Source: Neoarius graeffei
Lineage: Eukaryota; Chordata; Actinopteri; Siluriformes; Ariidae
DNA: 64,000 bases
NCBI RefSeq assembly: GCF_027579695.1
Contig: NC_083587.1
Location: forward strand, 7,938,001 to 8,002,000
Direction of reading: 5' to 3'
Shown: piece after piece, positions 11,586-22,111 of the stretch
Layout: each line of letters begins with the position of its first letter
Position numbering within the stretch: the first letter of the stretch is position 1
The notes under the pieces: model-generated
The model's input: the letters and a program-made list of their open reading frames with translations, nothing else
What the model was told of the DNA's origin: nothing
Database searches by the model: none
Position numbers and translations under genes: made by a program

Positions 11586-12325
11586 CAGTGGCGTGCACAG
11601 ATAGACATGAGGTGGTGCTCAAGCACCTGCCCCTCTGCCCTCTGTCCAAAAAAGTGCCCTTTTGATTTTTTTTTTTTACAGTTTACTGAGGCCAATGTCG
11701 ACATGATCTTTTAGAAAAGCCGCGGCTTTAAAAGCGTGTGTGAAAATAATGTCCCGATGTGTGCCCCCTCCGCACACACACCGGACCTCTGTCTCTCTTG
11801 CTCTGTCATGTGAACAAGCGTGCAGTGCATTCAATGTGAGGTTGCAGCAGCATAGCGTCCTGGAAGCCACGGCCTTGTCATAGCGCAGACAACACATCGG
11901 GCAGTCAGTCAGCTCTTCCCGTGCCCCACCAGCCAGGTAACACATGAATCGAGTGAAAATGTATTGTTTGCCCTCTAAGCCCAAGCTGTAATTATTTTGT
12001 CATGAAGTAGCCCGTCGCATACAGAAACAACTGCACATAAGTATTATATTTTTTGCTAGACCATTTTCAGATTTAGGAAAACAAAAATTTATTTTTCTAT
12101 TTTGTTCAACTAGAGATTCCTGGCAAAGTCAAAAAGCCTTGATGTAATAAATTAACATTAAGTGGTTGTTTTACACCTTTAAAAACTAAAATGGGTCAGT
12201 GGCGACCCGAACACAAGAGGACGGTTAAATCTCAGACTTTTATAATAAGGTGTTCCACATGCGCAAAAAAGTGCCCTTTCCCCCCCCAGAGCACTTGCCC
12301 CCCAAAATGTCTGTGCACGCCACTG
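11586..12325 (-). mobile_element. 740-bp hAT-type MITE, copy 1
   Basis: Termini CAGTGGCGTGCACAGA and TCTGTGCACGCCACTG are perfect complements. A second, inverted copy lies at 52185-52893, so the family is dispersed. Flanks do not give a matching 8-bp TSD. Both copies keep an open frame of about 90 codons reading CYLAGGA and ending HVDIGLSKL, but the differences between copies are amino-acid changing and CpG-like, so I do not call a gene. Confidence 0.85.
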
Positions 12326-12921
12326 CAGTGAAAGGATTATTTGAAGCATCAGCTGAGGCAGAAAAGGTGAATGCTTTCTAATCAGGTTTTCAGTTAAGTT
12401 TTGACTTTTCCATCCAAGAAGGCAATGGATAAAAAGTCTGATGCTCTCCTGACAGAGCTATACAGGCTTAAAATTTTACTTTAAAAAAAAAGAAGAAGAT
12501 TCATCAGTCACCACATGAACCCTTTTTTGGAATGTCTTCTTTCCAGGAGAATATAGTGAATGGAATCATTGTAATAGACATAAATCATGGTGAAATAAAC
12601 AAAGGATTTTCTTGCTAGTTATGATAGTGGACACAGTGTAGCTTCTCTCCTGGGAATCACAGGTCCTACTCCCTAACTTGAATCACATAACAAGACAATT
12701 AAGTTACAGCCCTTGTTGAAATCAATAAAATCAGTAAAGCCATACAGATTTTGTGAAGAAAGCAAAGGTAACATGAACCTGCATTTATGCAAATATCTAA
12801 TAGAATAGGGGCTAATAAGGGCTTCATGCCCCGAATAGAAAGATGGCCAAGATGGCTTTTGTTTCCCCTTCACATGAGTATTACTGCTATTGATGCTGGT
12901 CGTTTGAGGTCAAGGCTTATG
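12326..12921. other. Nothing recognised
   Basis: No gene, RNA or known repeat seen. Confidence 0.5.
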
Positions 12922-12990
12922 TCACAGTGGCCTAATCGATAAGGCACTGGACTCTTAAGCCAGTGTTTGTGTGTCAAATTTGATGAGAGA
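12922..12990 (+). pseudogene. tRNA-Arg-like fossil
   Basis: CAGTGGCCTAAT.GATAAGGCACTGG followed by a CTCTTAA loop and GCCAG matches the D arm and anticodon arm of tRNA-Arg(CCT). The T arm is unrecognisable (C and G replaced by A and T) and the acceptor stem does not close. Not functional. Confidence 0.5.
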
Positions 12991-13844
12991 AAGGCTTTGT
13001 CCAGAGGCTTTTGAAATTCGCGATTGCATGTGCTTAGCAGAGGGGGGCAAGCAGATTTCCTCTAACACCAAAATTTCCAAGATCCCATTAATTGAGAGTA
13101 CACACAAGGATGCAGCAGAAGCGTGGCTGGTGATGATTGCTAAACAAGAGGAAGCAAATCAGTAGTGAAAATGTGTCAGCCCATTTCAGTCCAGACAAAT
13201 CCAGGTGTTTCCAGTTTCTTTTCTTCTTCTGTCCCATGTCAATTTGCGCCATGTATAGGGACTGTTACAGAGATAGAGACAGGTTCCTAGCACTTCATCC
13301 GCCCCTGTCGTTTGTCATCAGACTTCTCATGTTGGACCTTTCAACATAAGTTTCACGAATGCCTCATTGGCAATGATTCATGTCCCAGTTGAAAACATTC
13401 ACCCGTACAACTGGGTTTGGGAATGCCTCACCAGTGTTTGCATCATGCAAAAGTCTTAGCTCATTGCACAAGTGCACAATGAACTTGTCAGGATTACTCA
13501 AAATCATTTCTGTCAACCATTGCATGTTTAGTCCTGGGTCATCAATCTCAGGCAGCCCTGCTGTCATGACAGAATAACCAAAGGGGCCCCACCAATGGTG
13601 CCAGTTGTCCGCAACCCTTCGTCAGCTGTCCATTGCTAGCGATGATGCCTGCTTCATGAGGATGCACAGAAATTCAGATGGGCCGCGAAGCCTGCACCAG
13701 AGTGACAGAGTCATCTGCAGTGGTGGCATGAATGGCCCAGTTGAGGTGCTATGGAATGTCTAGTTTCATGAGCTCGTATACTTCCTTTGACACTTGTCTT
13801 CAATTTCAGACACTGAGCTTTTAGCTTTGCTTCACTATGTTGCT
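12991..13844. other. No confident feature
   Basis: A 67-codon minus-strand frame (13364-13567) and a 64-codon plus-strand frame (12971-13165) are open but match nothing I know. The right part may be the far C-terminus of the decayed LINE that follows. Confidence 0.35.
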
Positions 13845-14390
13845 CTAACCGAGGCATCTCTTTCCCATGTCTGATCGATAATGACGGCATTCTTCATGTT
13901 CCTCTTCCAAACGTCTTTGTACCTCAGTTTCTGTCCTCCTTGTTTCTGTCAGCCTCTTTCCTAGGCTCAGTTCTCCATAGAAAACGGCTTTGGGTAGTCG
14001 CGTGTCCAGCATGCGCCAGACGTGTCCAGCCCAATGAAGTTGGCAGGCTGTGATAAGGGTTTCCATGCTTACTGTTTTGGCTCACGTGAGGACTTCTACA
14101 TTGGGGACTTTGTCCTGCCATCTTATTTTGAGGATTTGATGCAGGTGTCGCAGTTGTAGCCTGGTCAGATACTTGAAGTGTTTACCGTAGAGCGTCATAC
14201 ATTCGGTGACATAAAGCAGAGATGATAAGACTACGGCATTGTATACTTTCAACTTGGTGGTTCTCTTGATGTCATGGCGAGACCATAGTTGCTTTTGTAA
14301 TGCACCGAAGGCTTTGGTGGCAGCTTGAATCTAGCGGTCTACCTCCAGGTCTGACGAGTTGGTGTTGTGCAACTGCTTAATGCCTATAAT
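13845..14390 (-). pseudogene. Decayed LINE RT C-terminal fragment
   Basis: Minus-strand pieces read TKLKVYNAVVLSSLLY, then KIRWQDKVPNVEVL, and in a later frame LHWAGHVWRMLDTRLPKAV, the order of the thumb-to-C-terminus region in the same LINE type as the better copy at 29597-34286. Several frameshifts and stops separate the pieces. The catalytic part is absent. Confidence 0.7.
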
Positions 14391-14508
14391 GTAATATAAT
14401 GGAATGTGATCTCAAAAACAAATTTCTGCTTGCTGCATACATTCGACAAGGGCCAAAGGCTGTATCCAACTGCATGGAAGGAGCCATGAGTTAAACCCTG
14501 TAGAGCAT
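14391..14508. other. Nothing recognised
   Basis: Short spacer without a recognisable feature. Confidence 0.4.
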
Positions 14509-14573
14509 GCTGAAATAGCTTAGTAAGGAGAGTATTAGACTGAAGATCCCTGATTCAATCCCGGCTTTCAGGA
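14509..14573 (+). pseudogene. tRNA-Phe(GAA) pseudogene
   Basis: GCTGAAATAGCTTAG, TTAGACTGAAGAT and TTCAATCCC follow tRNA-Phe from acceptor to T loop. About eight bases are missing between the anticodon loop and the variable loop, which removes the 3' side of the anticodon stem, so it cannot fold. Confidence 0.75.
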
Positions 14574-14683
14574 TTGGCGGTTTGTCTATGCCTTTGACCA
14601 AGTGGGTGCTAAATTTTTTGCCAGAGCAAGGTCAGTTATATGGCAGTAATTTGATGGTAAAAACAATCTTGGCACTGTGTCTT

Positions 14684-14748
14684 GGTTCCATGGTGTAATG
14701 GTTAGCACTCTGAATCCAGTGGTCTGAGTTCAACTCTCAGTGAAACCT
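14684..14748 (+). pseudogene. tRNA-Gln pseudogene
   Basis: GGTTCCATGGTGTAATGGTT (acceptor and D arm) and GAGTTCAACTCTCAG (T arm) match tRNA-Gln; the acceptor 3' side TGAAACCT still nearly pairs. About seven bases including the anticodon are deleted between ACTCTG and AATCCAG. Confidence 0.75.
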
Positions 14749-14993
14749 TTAAAGCTGTTGTTTGCACCTCTTGAAATAATATATTTCACCTGAAGGCTAC
14801 TTTTGAGCAAGCTTGCATATCCCAAACCCTTTGTTTCCATCAACATGGAACAAGTTCTCTTCAAGATAGATATGGTCCACTTCTGCAATTTTGGATCTGA
14901 GGTTTATTCCAGTACCATCACAGCTTCAATGATATTGGGCACTATAGGTCTGGATTTGGGTGCAACATGGTGGCTCAGGGAGCATTAGAACAG

Positions 14994-15342
14994 TTGGCGG
15001 TGGCACAGTGGTGTAGTGGTTAACGCTGTCGCCTCACAGCCAGCATGTTCTGGGTTTGAGCCCAGTGGCTGATGGGGGCCTTTCTGTGTGGAGTATGCAT
15101 GTTCTGCCTGTGTGGGTTTCCTCTGGGTGCTCTGTTTTCCCCTGAAGATATGCAGGTTAGGTTAATTGGTGGGTCTAAATTGACTGTACGTGTGAATGGT
15201 TGTTTGTTTTTATGTGTTAGCCCTGTGATGATCTGGTGACTTGTCCAGGGTGTACCCTGCCTCTCACCCATAGTCAGCTGGGATAGGCCTCACCTTGCTT
15301 GTGACCTTGTACAAGATAAGTGGTTACAGATGATGGATGGAA
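14994..15342 (+). mobile_element. SINE copy 3, old and diverged
   Basis: Complete but much more mutated than the others (GGCGGTGGCACAGTGGTGTAGTG head, GGTTAGGTTAATTGGTGGGTC body). It ends in a GATGGATGG tail rather than (ATGAG)n. No clear TSD. Its divergence shows the family has been active for long. Confidence 0.85.
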
Positions 15343-16076
15343 AGCATAACTGGCTGTGCCCCTAGAACCAGTTCAGAGTGATAACTGCCCATCAATGTTT
15401 AACTCACTTGGTCTGCTCACATGGTGTGATGGACCATCCATTGTACCCTCTGTTGCCACATTGGATTGTGTGGGTTGGGCTGCGAACGAGCTCAAGTTCT
15501 GATCAGATCCTGTGCACTTTAAATGAAAAACACCTGAGTCAGTCCCCTCAGAATGAAATAGTGGTCAACTGGTGAATTCTCACTATGGACTTTCTGGAAA
15601 AGCAGTCAGCTAATGACTGAATTATTTACTGGTGAATAAGAGAAGAGAAAATACAAAGAAAAAGACCATCTATCTGTCTATCATACCCTAACAATGGCTA
15701 CTACCTTCTGGGATCCTTTGGTAATTGCTATGTTTTGGAGTGGTTTTGAGTGATTCAAGCAACTAAAGATACATTTTAGAGTTTATGAAATTAAAGTTAC
15801 TTTCAAAATGAAGCACAATTAGATGAATTGAAAAAGGAGCACTGATTTTTAAGAGATTCATAAGTGCTTCTCTTTGAGGCAATCTCATGCGTGTATTTGA
15901 ATTTTCTGCTTCCTGCAATCAGTTGAGTTACTGTATTTCAATGGCACATTCAGATACAAGGAATCAATTGACATTTTGCAAAACAATCAGAGAATCTCTT
16001 GTTTTGGACAACATTTCCCTCAACAGAAAAAGGTTTCCCCTGTCCTGAAAACAACAGGACCTGTAAAGGAGGGAAC
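15343..16076. other. Nothing recognised
   Basis: No gene or repeat recognised; 16021-16076 shares a short phrase (CTGTCCTGAAAACAACA) with 16605-16625. Confidence 0.45.
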
Positions 16077-16150
16077 TAGCCAGTACAGGGATCAAACCTG
16101 TGACCTTGGCATTATTAGCACCACACTCTAACCAACTGAGCTAACTGGCC
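16077..16150 (-). tRNA. tRNA-Ile(AAT)-like locus, probable pseudogene
   Basis: A 74-nt minus-strand locus folds as a cloverleaf: acceptor GGCCAGT pairs with ACTGGCT (first pair G-U), the D stem is nearly intact, the anticodon loop CTAATAA gives AAT, and the T stem ACAGG/CCTGT is perfect. The T loop reads TTTGATC, so the invariant C56 is lost, and the lowest anticodon pair is G-U. The deviations are C-to-T or G-to-A, as expected from CpG decay. Function is unlikely but the fold is the second-best in the window. Confidence 0.6.
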
Positions 16151-16849
16151 AAGGGAAAAAAATGTCATGGCTGCTGAGGTGCTTCACTAAATAGTGATGA
16201 GGCAGTGACTTTCCGTTGAACAGATGTCTTTTCTCTTGATTATTGTTTTGAAGCCCTCAGTTCGACCCACTCACATATTTAAGCAGGGGGATGAAAATCC
16301 CAACATCCAGTCTGAAAAACGTATTCTATCTACTGAGCAAAGTCAGCATGGATAGCTTTAACAATGTGAAAGAAGGATGCACACCTACTTCCCTTCTTCA
16401 ACATGGTGGTCCAAAAGCCACCATGTGCTCTGAAGAACCACTTCTCGCCAACCTCGACCCACTTGCTCTCACTGAACAATAAAGCAACATCTGCTTCCTG
16501 AAACATGCATCAAAAGAAGGAGAAGCAGGCCAAGGATCCCATGTCAGAAAATTAGGTAGTTTTAAAAGACTGGAGCCTTGAAGATCACCAAGGGAAAGGC
16601 TTCTTCCTGTCCTGAAAACAACACATCCAATAAAGGATGGAAATGGCCGGTACAGGGATGCTTTTATGGCTGAGGACTACAGTTGACTGGCTAACTTTCG
16701 GACTGCAGTTGTCATGAACAGTTTTGCACTCAAGTTTCCATCAATGAACAGTTTATAACGTCAACAAAACAGATTCAATTTTAAAAATGTTATAATCACG
16801 CTATCTGTTATCACCCAAATGAGCTTCTTCAAAAAAAGCTTCTGCATAC
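16151..16849. other. No gene; partial repeat of the 16.03-kb flank
   Basis: At 16600-16665 the sequence CTGTCCTGAAAACAACA...GGCCGGTACAGGGAT repeats the stretch leading into the tRNA-Ile locus at 16040-16090, without the tRNA body. The rest is unrecognised; a 63-codon frame at 16291-16482 has no known relative. Confidence 0.45.
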
Positions 16850-17356
16850 AGTCTGACCATGAGCTGTGACCAGCAACCAAAATCAAATCAGGTTGCAAGA
16901 TCTTGAAAGGATTTAGGTGCAAAGTTGCACTTAATAAGTACAAACTGCCTTGGTATGAGCAGAGAAAATGCAATCATGACGAAATATTTCCTGATTTCAT
17001 CAGCAGATGACCATTTGCAGATGGATCTTTGACTTTCTGACAGGCAGATAATCGGTAGCCACACTTCCTCCTCACTGATCCTGAACACAGGTTGCCCACT
17101 GGGCTGTGTGCTCAGTCCCCTCATGTACTCCTTGTTCGCCCATGACTGTACTGCTAAATACAGCGCCAACATTGTCATCAAGATTGCTGATGACACAACC
17201 ATCTCGGGCCTCCTTACGGACAATGATGAGACAGCATGCAGAGAGGAAGTGAAGGCATTAGCCAGCTGGTGCCAGGACAACAACCTCTCTCTCAATGTCA
17301 GTAAAACTAAGGAGATGATAGTGGACTACATGAGACAGCAAGGGAGGACACACTAG
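16850..17356 (+). pseudogene. L2-like LINE RT fragment with shared upstream repeat
   Basis: From about 17000 the frame reads DFLTGR, LSPLMYSLF and KIADDTTISGL, then LASWCQDNNLSLNVSKTKEMIVDY, the palm and YXDD region (here IADD) of an L2/CR1-type RT. A frameshift or stop lies before 17100. The 150 bases upstream are not RT-like, yet they recur inverted at 45420-45570 beside another L2 fragment with the same truncation, so the two are copies of one larger unit. The C-terminal continuation appears at 18360. Confidence 0.8.
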
Positions 17357-17470
17357 CCCATCTAGTCGTAGACATTTTTTAGGGTATCATTTGTGACAAA
17401 ATCACAGACAGATGGTCTTCTTCTTTGTATCTTCTCTTCTCTTATTCACCATGAATAAAAATAATAATAA

Positions 17471-17632
17471 AAAAGCCCAAAGACAAGGAATGACACTTTC
17501 AGCCTTGACTTTGCTCCATTTTGGCAACCGCTCAGGGATTAATGCATTGGACCTGAAATGCACTGGGGTTCTTTTCAGTGCAAGTTGAAGCCTGCCTTCA
17601 TGGTGTAAGCTGGTGGTGTCAACTGACACTTT
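17471..17632 (+). repeat. Direct duplication, left copy
   Basis: About 160 bp with CAGCCTTGACTTTGCTCCAT and GGGATTAATGCATTGGACC, matched by 18080-18233. The two copies flank a tRNA-Asp fossil. Nature unknown. Confidence 0.85.
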
Positions 17633-17954
17633 TATAGTGTTTGCCAATTAATTTCACCAAGGGTGTCATCTATTTCATTTACGTTACAGATCTTTGAAAA
17701 TGAGAATGCTGTCAGATTTGTGGAAATCCCTGATTCACAAATGTGGTCCCAGAATATGTTCAGTGCAGTAGATTTGATATTGTTTCCTCATCAAACGCAT
17801 GCACTTCCCCCAGAACTGCTGGTAATTAGCAGAAGAATAGAATGAGGTGTGTCGGGAGAAGAGAAAATATAATAGAGGGCAGCAGAAGTTGCTTGGAAAC
17901 CATCCATGAAGGCAGAAAACCCTTTTGCCTTCTTACACTCACAGCTAATATACC

Positions 17955-18026
17955 CTCCCCATCAGGGAATCAAACCCTGGTCTTCCGCCTGACAGGTAGA
18001 GATACTGGCCACTATACTAAAGAGGA
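17955..18026 (-). pseudogene. tRNA-Asp(GTC) pseudogene
   Basis: 72 nt on the minus strand beginning TCCTCTTTAGTATAGTGG, with a CTGTCAG anticodon loop (GTC) and T arm CAGGGTTTGATTCCCTG. Mismatches in the anticodon stem and T at position 56 argue against function. Confidence 0.7.
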
Positions 18027-18079
18027 CAAAGGTCACCACCTTGTATAGATCATGGACAGTTCCAAAAAACTAAAAAATA

Positions 18080-18233
18080 AAAAACCCAAGACAAGGACTG
18101 ACCCTTTCAGCCTTGACTTTGCTCCATTTTGGCAATCACTCAGGGATTAATGCATTGGACCAGAAATGCACTGGGGTTCTTTTCAATGCAAGTTGAACCC
18201 TGCCTTCAAGGTGCCTGGTGGTGTCAACTGATG
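18080..18233 (+). repeat. Direct duplication, right copy
   Basis: Partner of 17471-17632. A short phrase (GTTC.GTGCAG.AGATTT.ATATTGT) follows this copy directly at 18233 but stands about 125 bp after the left copy at 17757, so the copies differ by an insertion or rearrangement. Confidence 0.85.
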
Positions 18234-18329
18234 TTCGGTGCAGGAGATTTTATATTGTGTCTTTATTGACAGTTTGTCCATGCTCAGAGAAATGCTGAAG
18301 ATTGATTACTAAATTAAATAATAATGGGT

Positions 18330-18857
18330 CTTTTAGACAGCGCAGCACGTTGTTCTGCGTGGCTCTTGACTCCCATCATGGACCTCAAACACTTCGGCAC
18401 CTGCTAAAAAAGGTCTTCAGAGGCTCCATTTCCTGAGGACTCTGAGGAAAGCAAAACTGCCTCAACAGCTGCTGATGAACTTCTACAGGTGCACAATAGA
18501 GTCACTGATCACGCACTGCATCACTCGGGCTGCACCTTGGAAGATAAGAAGACCCTGCAGCGCATCATAAATACAGCTCAGCGGATCACAGGCACTCCAC
18601 TTCCATCACTGGAAGAAATCCATCACTCCCGGTGCACTCGCGGAGCCAAAAACATTATCAAGGACCCAACCCATCCTGGACACGGACTCTTTACCCCCTG
18701 GAAAGCGCTACAGAACTCTGTATGCCCGCACAACCCGGCTGAGGAATAGTTTTTACCCCATAGCTATCACACTACTGAACTCACAGCACTCACTGCCTCC
18801 GCCAACTAATCCACAGGTCTGAACAGCACACCTCCACTCACTCACTGCTGCTATACT
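18330..18857 (+). pseudogene. L2-like LINE, C-terminal RT tail
   Basis: Reads LRKAKLPQQLLMNFYRCTIE, LQRIINTAQRITGTPLPSLE and IKDPTHPGHGLFT, the conserved C-terminal tail of L2-clade RTs, then a 3' leader. It continues after the CACTA-like insertion at 21576. Separated from the RT core at 17356 by about 1 kb of unrelated sequence and several frame breaks. Confidence 0.8.
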
Positions 18858-19318
18858 ACACTGATAAAAATATGGAGTGGGGTTTACTTAGAAAATTTTA
18901 GTACACGTTTTACACTCAGAAATACTAAGTAAATTTAAATTGCCTATTTTAAAGTAAAATTTACTTGCAATTCCTTATAGATTTTACTAGCAATACCAAA
19001 GTATTTTTTACATCTGAAAGCAAGTATTTTTTACTTAGTTATATTTTCATTAAGAATTACTGGTAAAAACCTAGTACAAGTTTTCCACATAAAAAAATCC
19101 AAGTAAATGTTAATAGGCACACCTTTATAAATCTCTCCAAAAAAGGAAGATACACAATATCCAGAATTATACTTTTTTATTTTTCCACAACACAAAAACA
19201 AAATGGGCATTTTGTACATTAAAATATAAAACTATATATAAAAATTTAACAATATATATTATATGTTCAACTAACACTGTAAAAAAACAAAAGAGCAAAA
19301 ACAAAAAGAGGGATGGGA

Positions 19319-19359
<41 letters not shown>

Positions 19360-21575
19360 ATTTGTGGCCTTTCTGGAGATGTTAAGTCGAGATTGAAGTT
19401 TGCACATGTCTCTGATGTTAACAGCACAATTGAATGCCGCACAGCCACCTCATGGTGGGACACCTAGGGCAAAACAGCAACAACAACAAAAAAACAAAAA
19501 ACAATTTGTAAAATTATATTTCTGATGTGCACGCACACGCAAACACACCATACTGTATTGTGATTGTGTGCTCAACTTACCCTTAATTGGGTGCCTCATG
19601 AGGGGTAAAAATATCCAGCTCTTCCTGTAAAATAATTCACAATATACCACGAGTTAAATGAGGAAAATGTGTCAACATTTTGAGTTGAAAATAAAAAAAC
19701 AATGCATACTTTTTTCTACTACTCATACTATTTCTTACACCCCTACAGTGTTCATTCAAATGACCCTTTGAGGTTGGAATCAGTGCATTGTGTTTGTATA
19801 TTAATTTTGTTCATTTATGAATAATTGTGCTATTTATTTAACCTTAATATTGCATGCTGTTTTTAATTCAGTCATCATGTACAGCACATAAAATGTAAAA
19901 CTCGGCATGAACTTACTAAATCACTATCTAGATGTTTGTGAAGACACATTGTACATTGTTGGCCGTTCAGCCACGATGCCAGAGCTTTTAATCATTACAG
20001 GCTAGCTCTACCTTCAAAAGGATGTCTGGCAAGTATGATAATGCGTTCTAAAACAGCTCTTTCAAGACAATTCATTCTGCTTTCAATCCTCTATATCAAT
20101 TGCCTCTAAAGAAATTAACCCAACATATTACATACCGGTAACCATTTAAGTCGTTACCCCGAGCCTATGATGGCAACTACGAGGCCAGCGCCATCTTATT
20201 TTGATCATAACGGTTTAAAAATAATAAAATGGGTTTCTAAAGCAGCATATTAAGGGTTCATAATTCTACATCTCCTTCGTCCCTCACATCATAAGAATTT
20301 AGCGACCAACATCTGCTATTAATACAAAACTAATATGTTTCATCATCGTTATCAAAATTAGTCGTGCTCATTTTGAGTCATTACCCCGAGCCTATAAAGT
20401 TCACCACACAGCCACGAGACCAGCGCCATCTTATTTTGATGATAACGATTTCATAATTCTAATGGTTTCTAAAGTAGCGTATTAAGGGCTCATTAATTCT
20501 TCATCTCCTTCGACCCTCACTTTATATCAGCTCATCGACCAACATTTGCTATTGATTAAAAAAACTAATATGCTTAATCATCGTTATCAGAATCAAGCTC
20601 TGCCGCTTCAGTGTCCAGAAATTCTATAGAACGAGCAACTGCTAGTCACTGTTCCACCTCAAACACTTGCACAATGCTACGAAGTTTAGCTCACCTCTTA
20701 ATTTTAGAAATACTCTTTCCCGTAAACCTCGGACTTAAATTAGTGAACGGTACATGTTTTGAGCCGATTTCCAATTCAAATTACTCCGACCACCAACCAT
20801 TAGCCTTGCAATATGGTTGCCATTTCATAACCACTAGCTAGCACAAACTTGGCTTGCTAGCAACTCCACTAGCAAACTAGAAAAACAGCTCACTGTGCCT
20901 CCGTTATTATTAAACCGATTTCACCTAAAAGCACGTCGTAATTAGTAACACCTTAGGACAGTGTCCTACTTTCAATGCAACACTGATGACAAATCGCCGC
21001 ATCAACACCACGAAAACCCAGATACCATCATCCATTTACAAATACATGCTTCCAAAACGCGTTCAGATAAAGTTGCAAAGCTCGACCATTGAATTAGTTT
21101 GTACATGCTTACCTTAACCGTGGTGAATTTCCACACTTCCAAACATTTATGGACGAAAGGGAGGACACTGATGACCATCAACGACAGATTTGAATGCACG
21201 AAGATATTAATCTGCGACCACCACGAGTCCACGACAAAATGTCAAGTTCATCAGTCAGACAACCTGTTGTTGAGGGCGGGCATCTCCAAACTCTGACGTC
21301 ACACCAATGTATTAGGCAACATTTTACTTGAAATTCTGTAGTAGCCTAATTGTCATGATGACAATAGTAAGCCTACAGTATTTTTTTACTACAGTTATTA
21401 CAGTTAAATTTACAACTGAATGTGAAGGCACACTATTACTCGAAAACTCCAAGCATTACGCTGAATTACACATGGCATGTTCAAGTAACTCTCAGAATTG
21501 ATATATTCATGTAGAAATCACTTTAATTGTCCTTATTGTATTTACAAGGTCAAAAAAAATCATTTTTTACAGTGT
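18858..21575. mobile_element. CACTA/EnSpm-like non-autonomous element
   Basis: Terminal repeats ACACTGATAAAAAT and (complement) ACACTGTAAAAAAT, with a 3-bp TSD ACT at 18855-18857 and 21576-21578. Removing the element restores continuous L2 3' sequence, which fixes the boundaries. From family knowledge, CACTG-ended elements with 3-bp TSDs belong with the CMC-EnSpm group. No transposase frame is present in 2.7 kb. A (GA)n run lies at about 19329-19356 and a tandem duplication at 20149-20600. Confidence 0.75.
20149..20600. repeat. Two tandem copies of a ~226-bp unit
   Basis: Copies start at about 20149 and 20376, each running from AGTC.TTACCCCGAGCCTAT through GCCATCTTATTTTGAT to CATCGTTATCA. 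They lie in the CACTA-like element and have diverged by substitutions and small gaps. Confidence 0.85.
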
Positions 21576-22098
21576 ACTGTGCAATACAGCCCATGGGATT
21601 TGACCGGTTCTGTATATTCTGTGCTGCATATTTTTATATCAACACTAGTGCAATAACATACTAGTACAATATTCCTCTATGTGCAATACTCATGCACTTT
21701 ATCTTATACATAATCTTACTCCTTCATTTGTACATATTACCTCAATAATTCTGAACATCAGCACTATTTAATTTCTCCTAGGTTTGGTGAGAAAAGCAAA
21801 TGCTAAACATCTTTTGCAATGCTCAGCTGTAATTGTAGAGGTACAGTTTTGGTTTACCTATGGTATTTTGGTCAAAACAGAGTGTACATGTATATACATT
21901 TACTGTAACACAGATTTGAAAAACGATAGGCTTTAACACACCATTTATTGTGAGCATTGTGTTTATAGAAGAGAAAAGGCCTGGGAGTAGACAGTGCTGA
22001 GTGTGTTCATTAGAGCGCTGGCTTTATTTTGACAGATGGGTTTGATGTTTTGCATGTTGGTTTATTTTGCCCAACTGGTGAAATGAATAAGATTTCCC
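21576..22098 (+). mobile_element. L2-like LINE 3' untranslated end
   Basis: Resumes the L2 copy after the CACTA-like element with TGTGCAATAC...CCTCTATGTGCAATACTCATG and CATAATCTTACTCCTTCATT, familiar from fish L2 3' ends, and ends with a TGTAAATGAAACTGTAAATG tail that a SINE has entered. Confidence 0.7.
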
Positions 22099-22111
22099 TG
22101 TAAATGAAACT

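Noticed and set aside
11586-11593. 8-bp TSD for the 740-bp MITE
   Set aside because: Flanks TATGTGTG and CAGTGAAA do not match, so I report no TSD.
11676-11984. About 100-codon frame in the hAT MITE, also open in the copy at 52536-52805
   Set aside because: The differences I see between copies change amino acids (for example T/M, H/R, R/Q, K/N) and look like CpG decay; no purifying selection is visible and the MITE is non-coding in structure.
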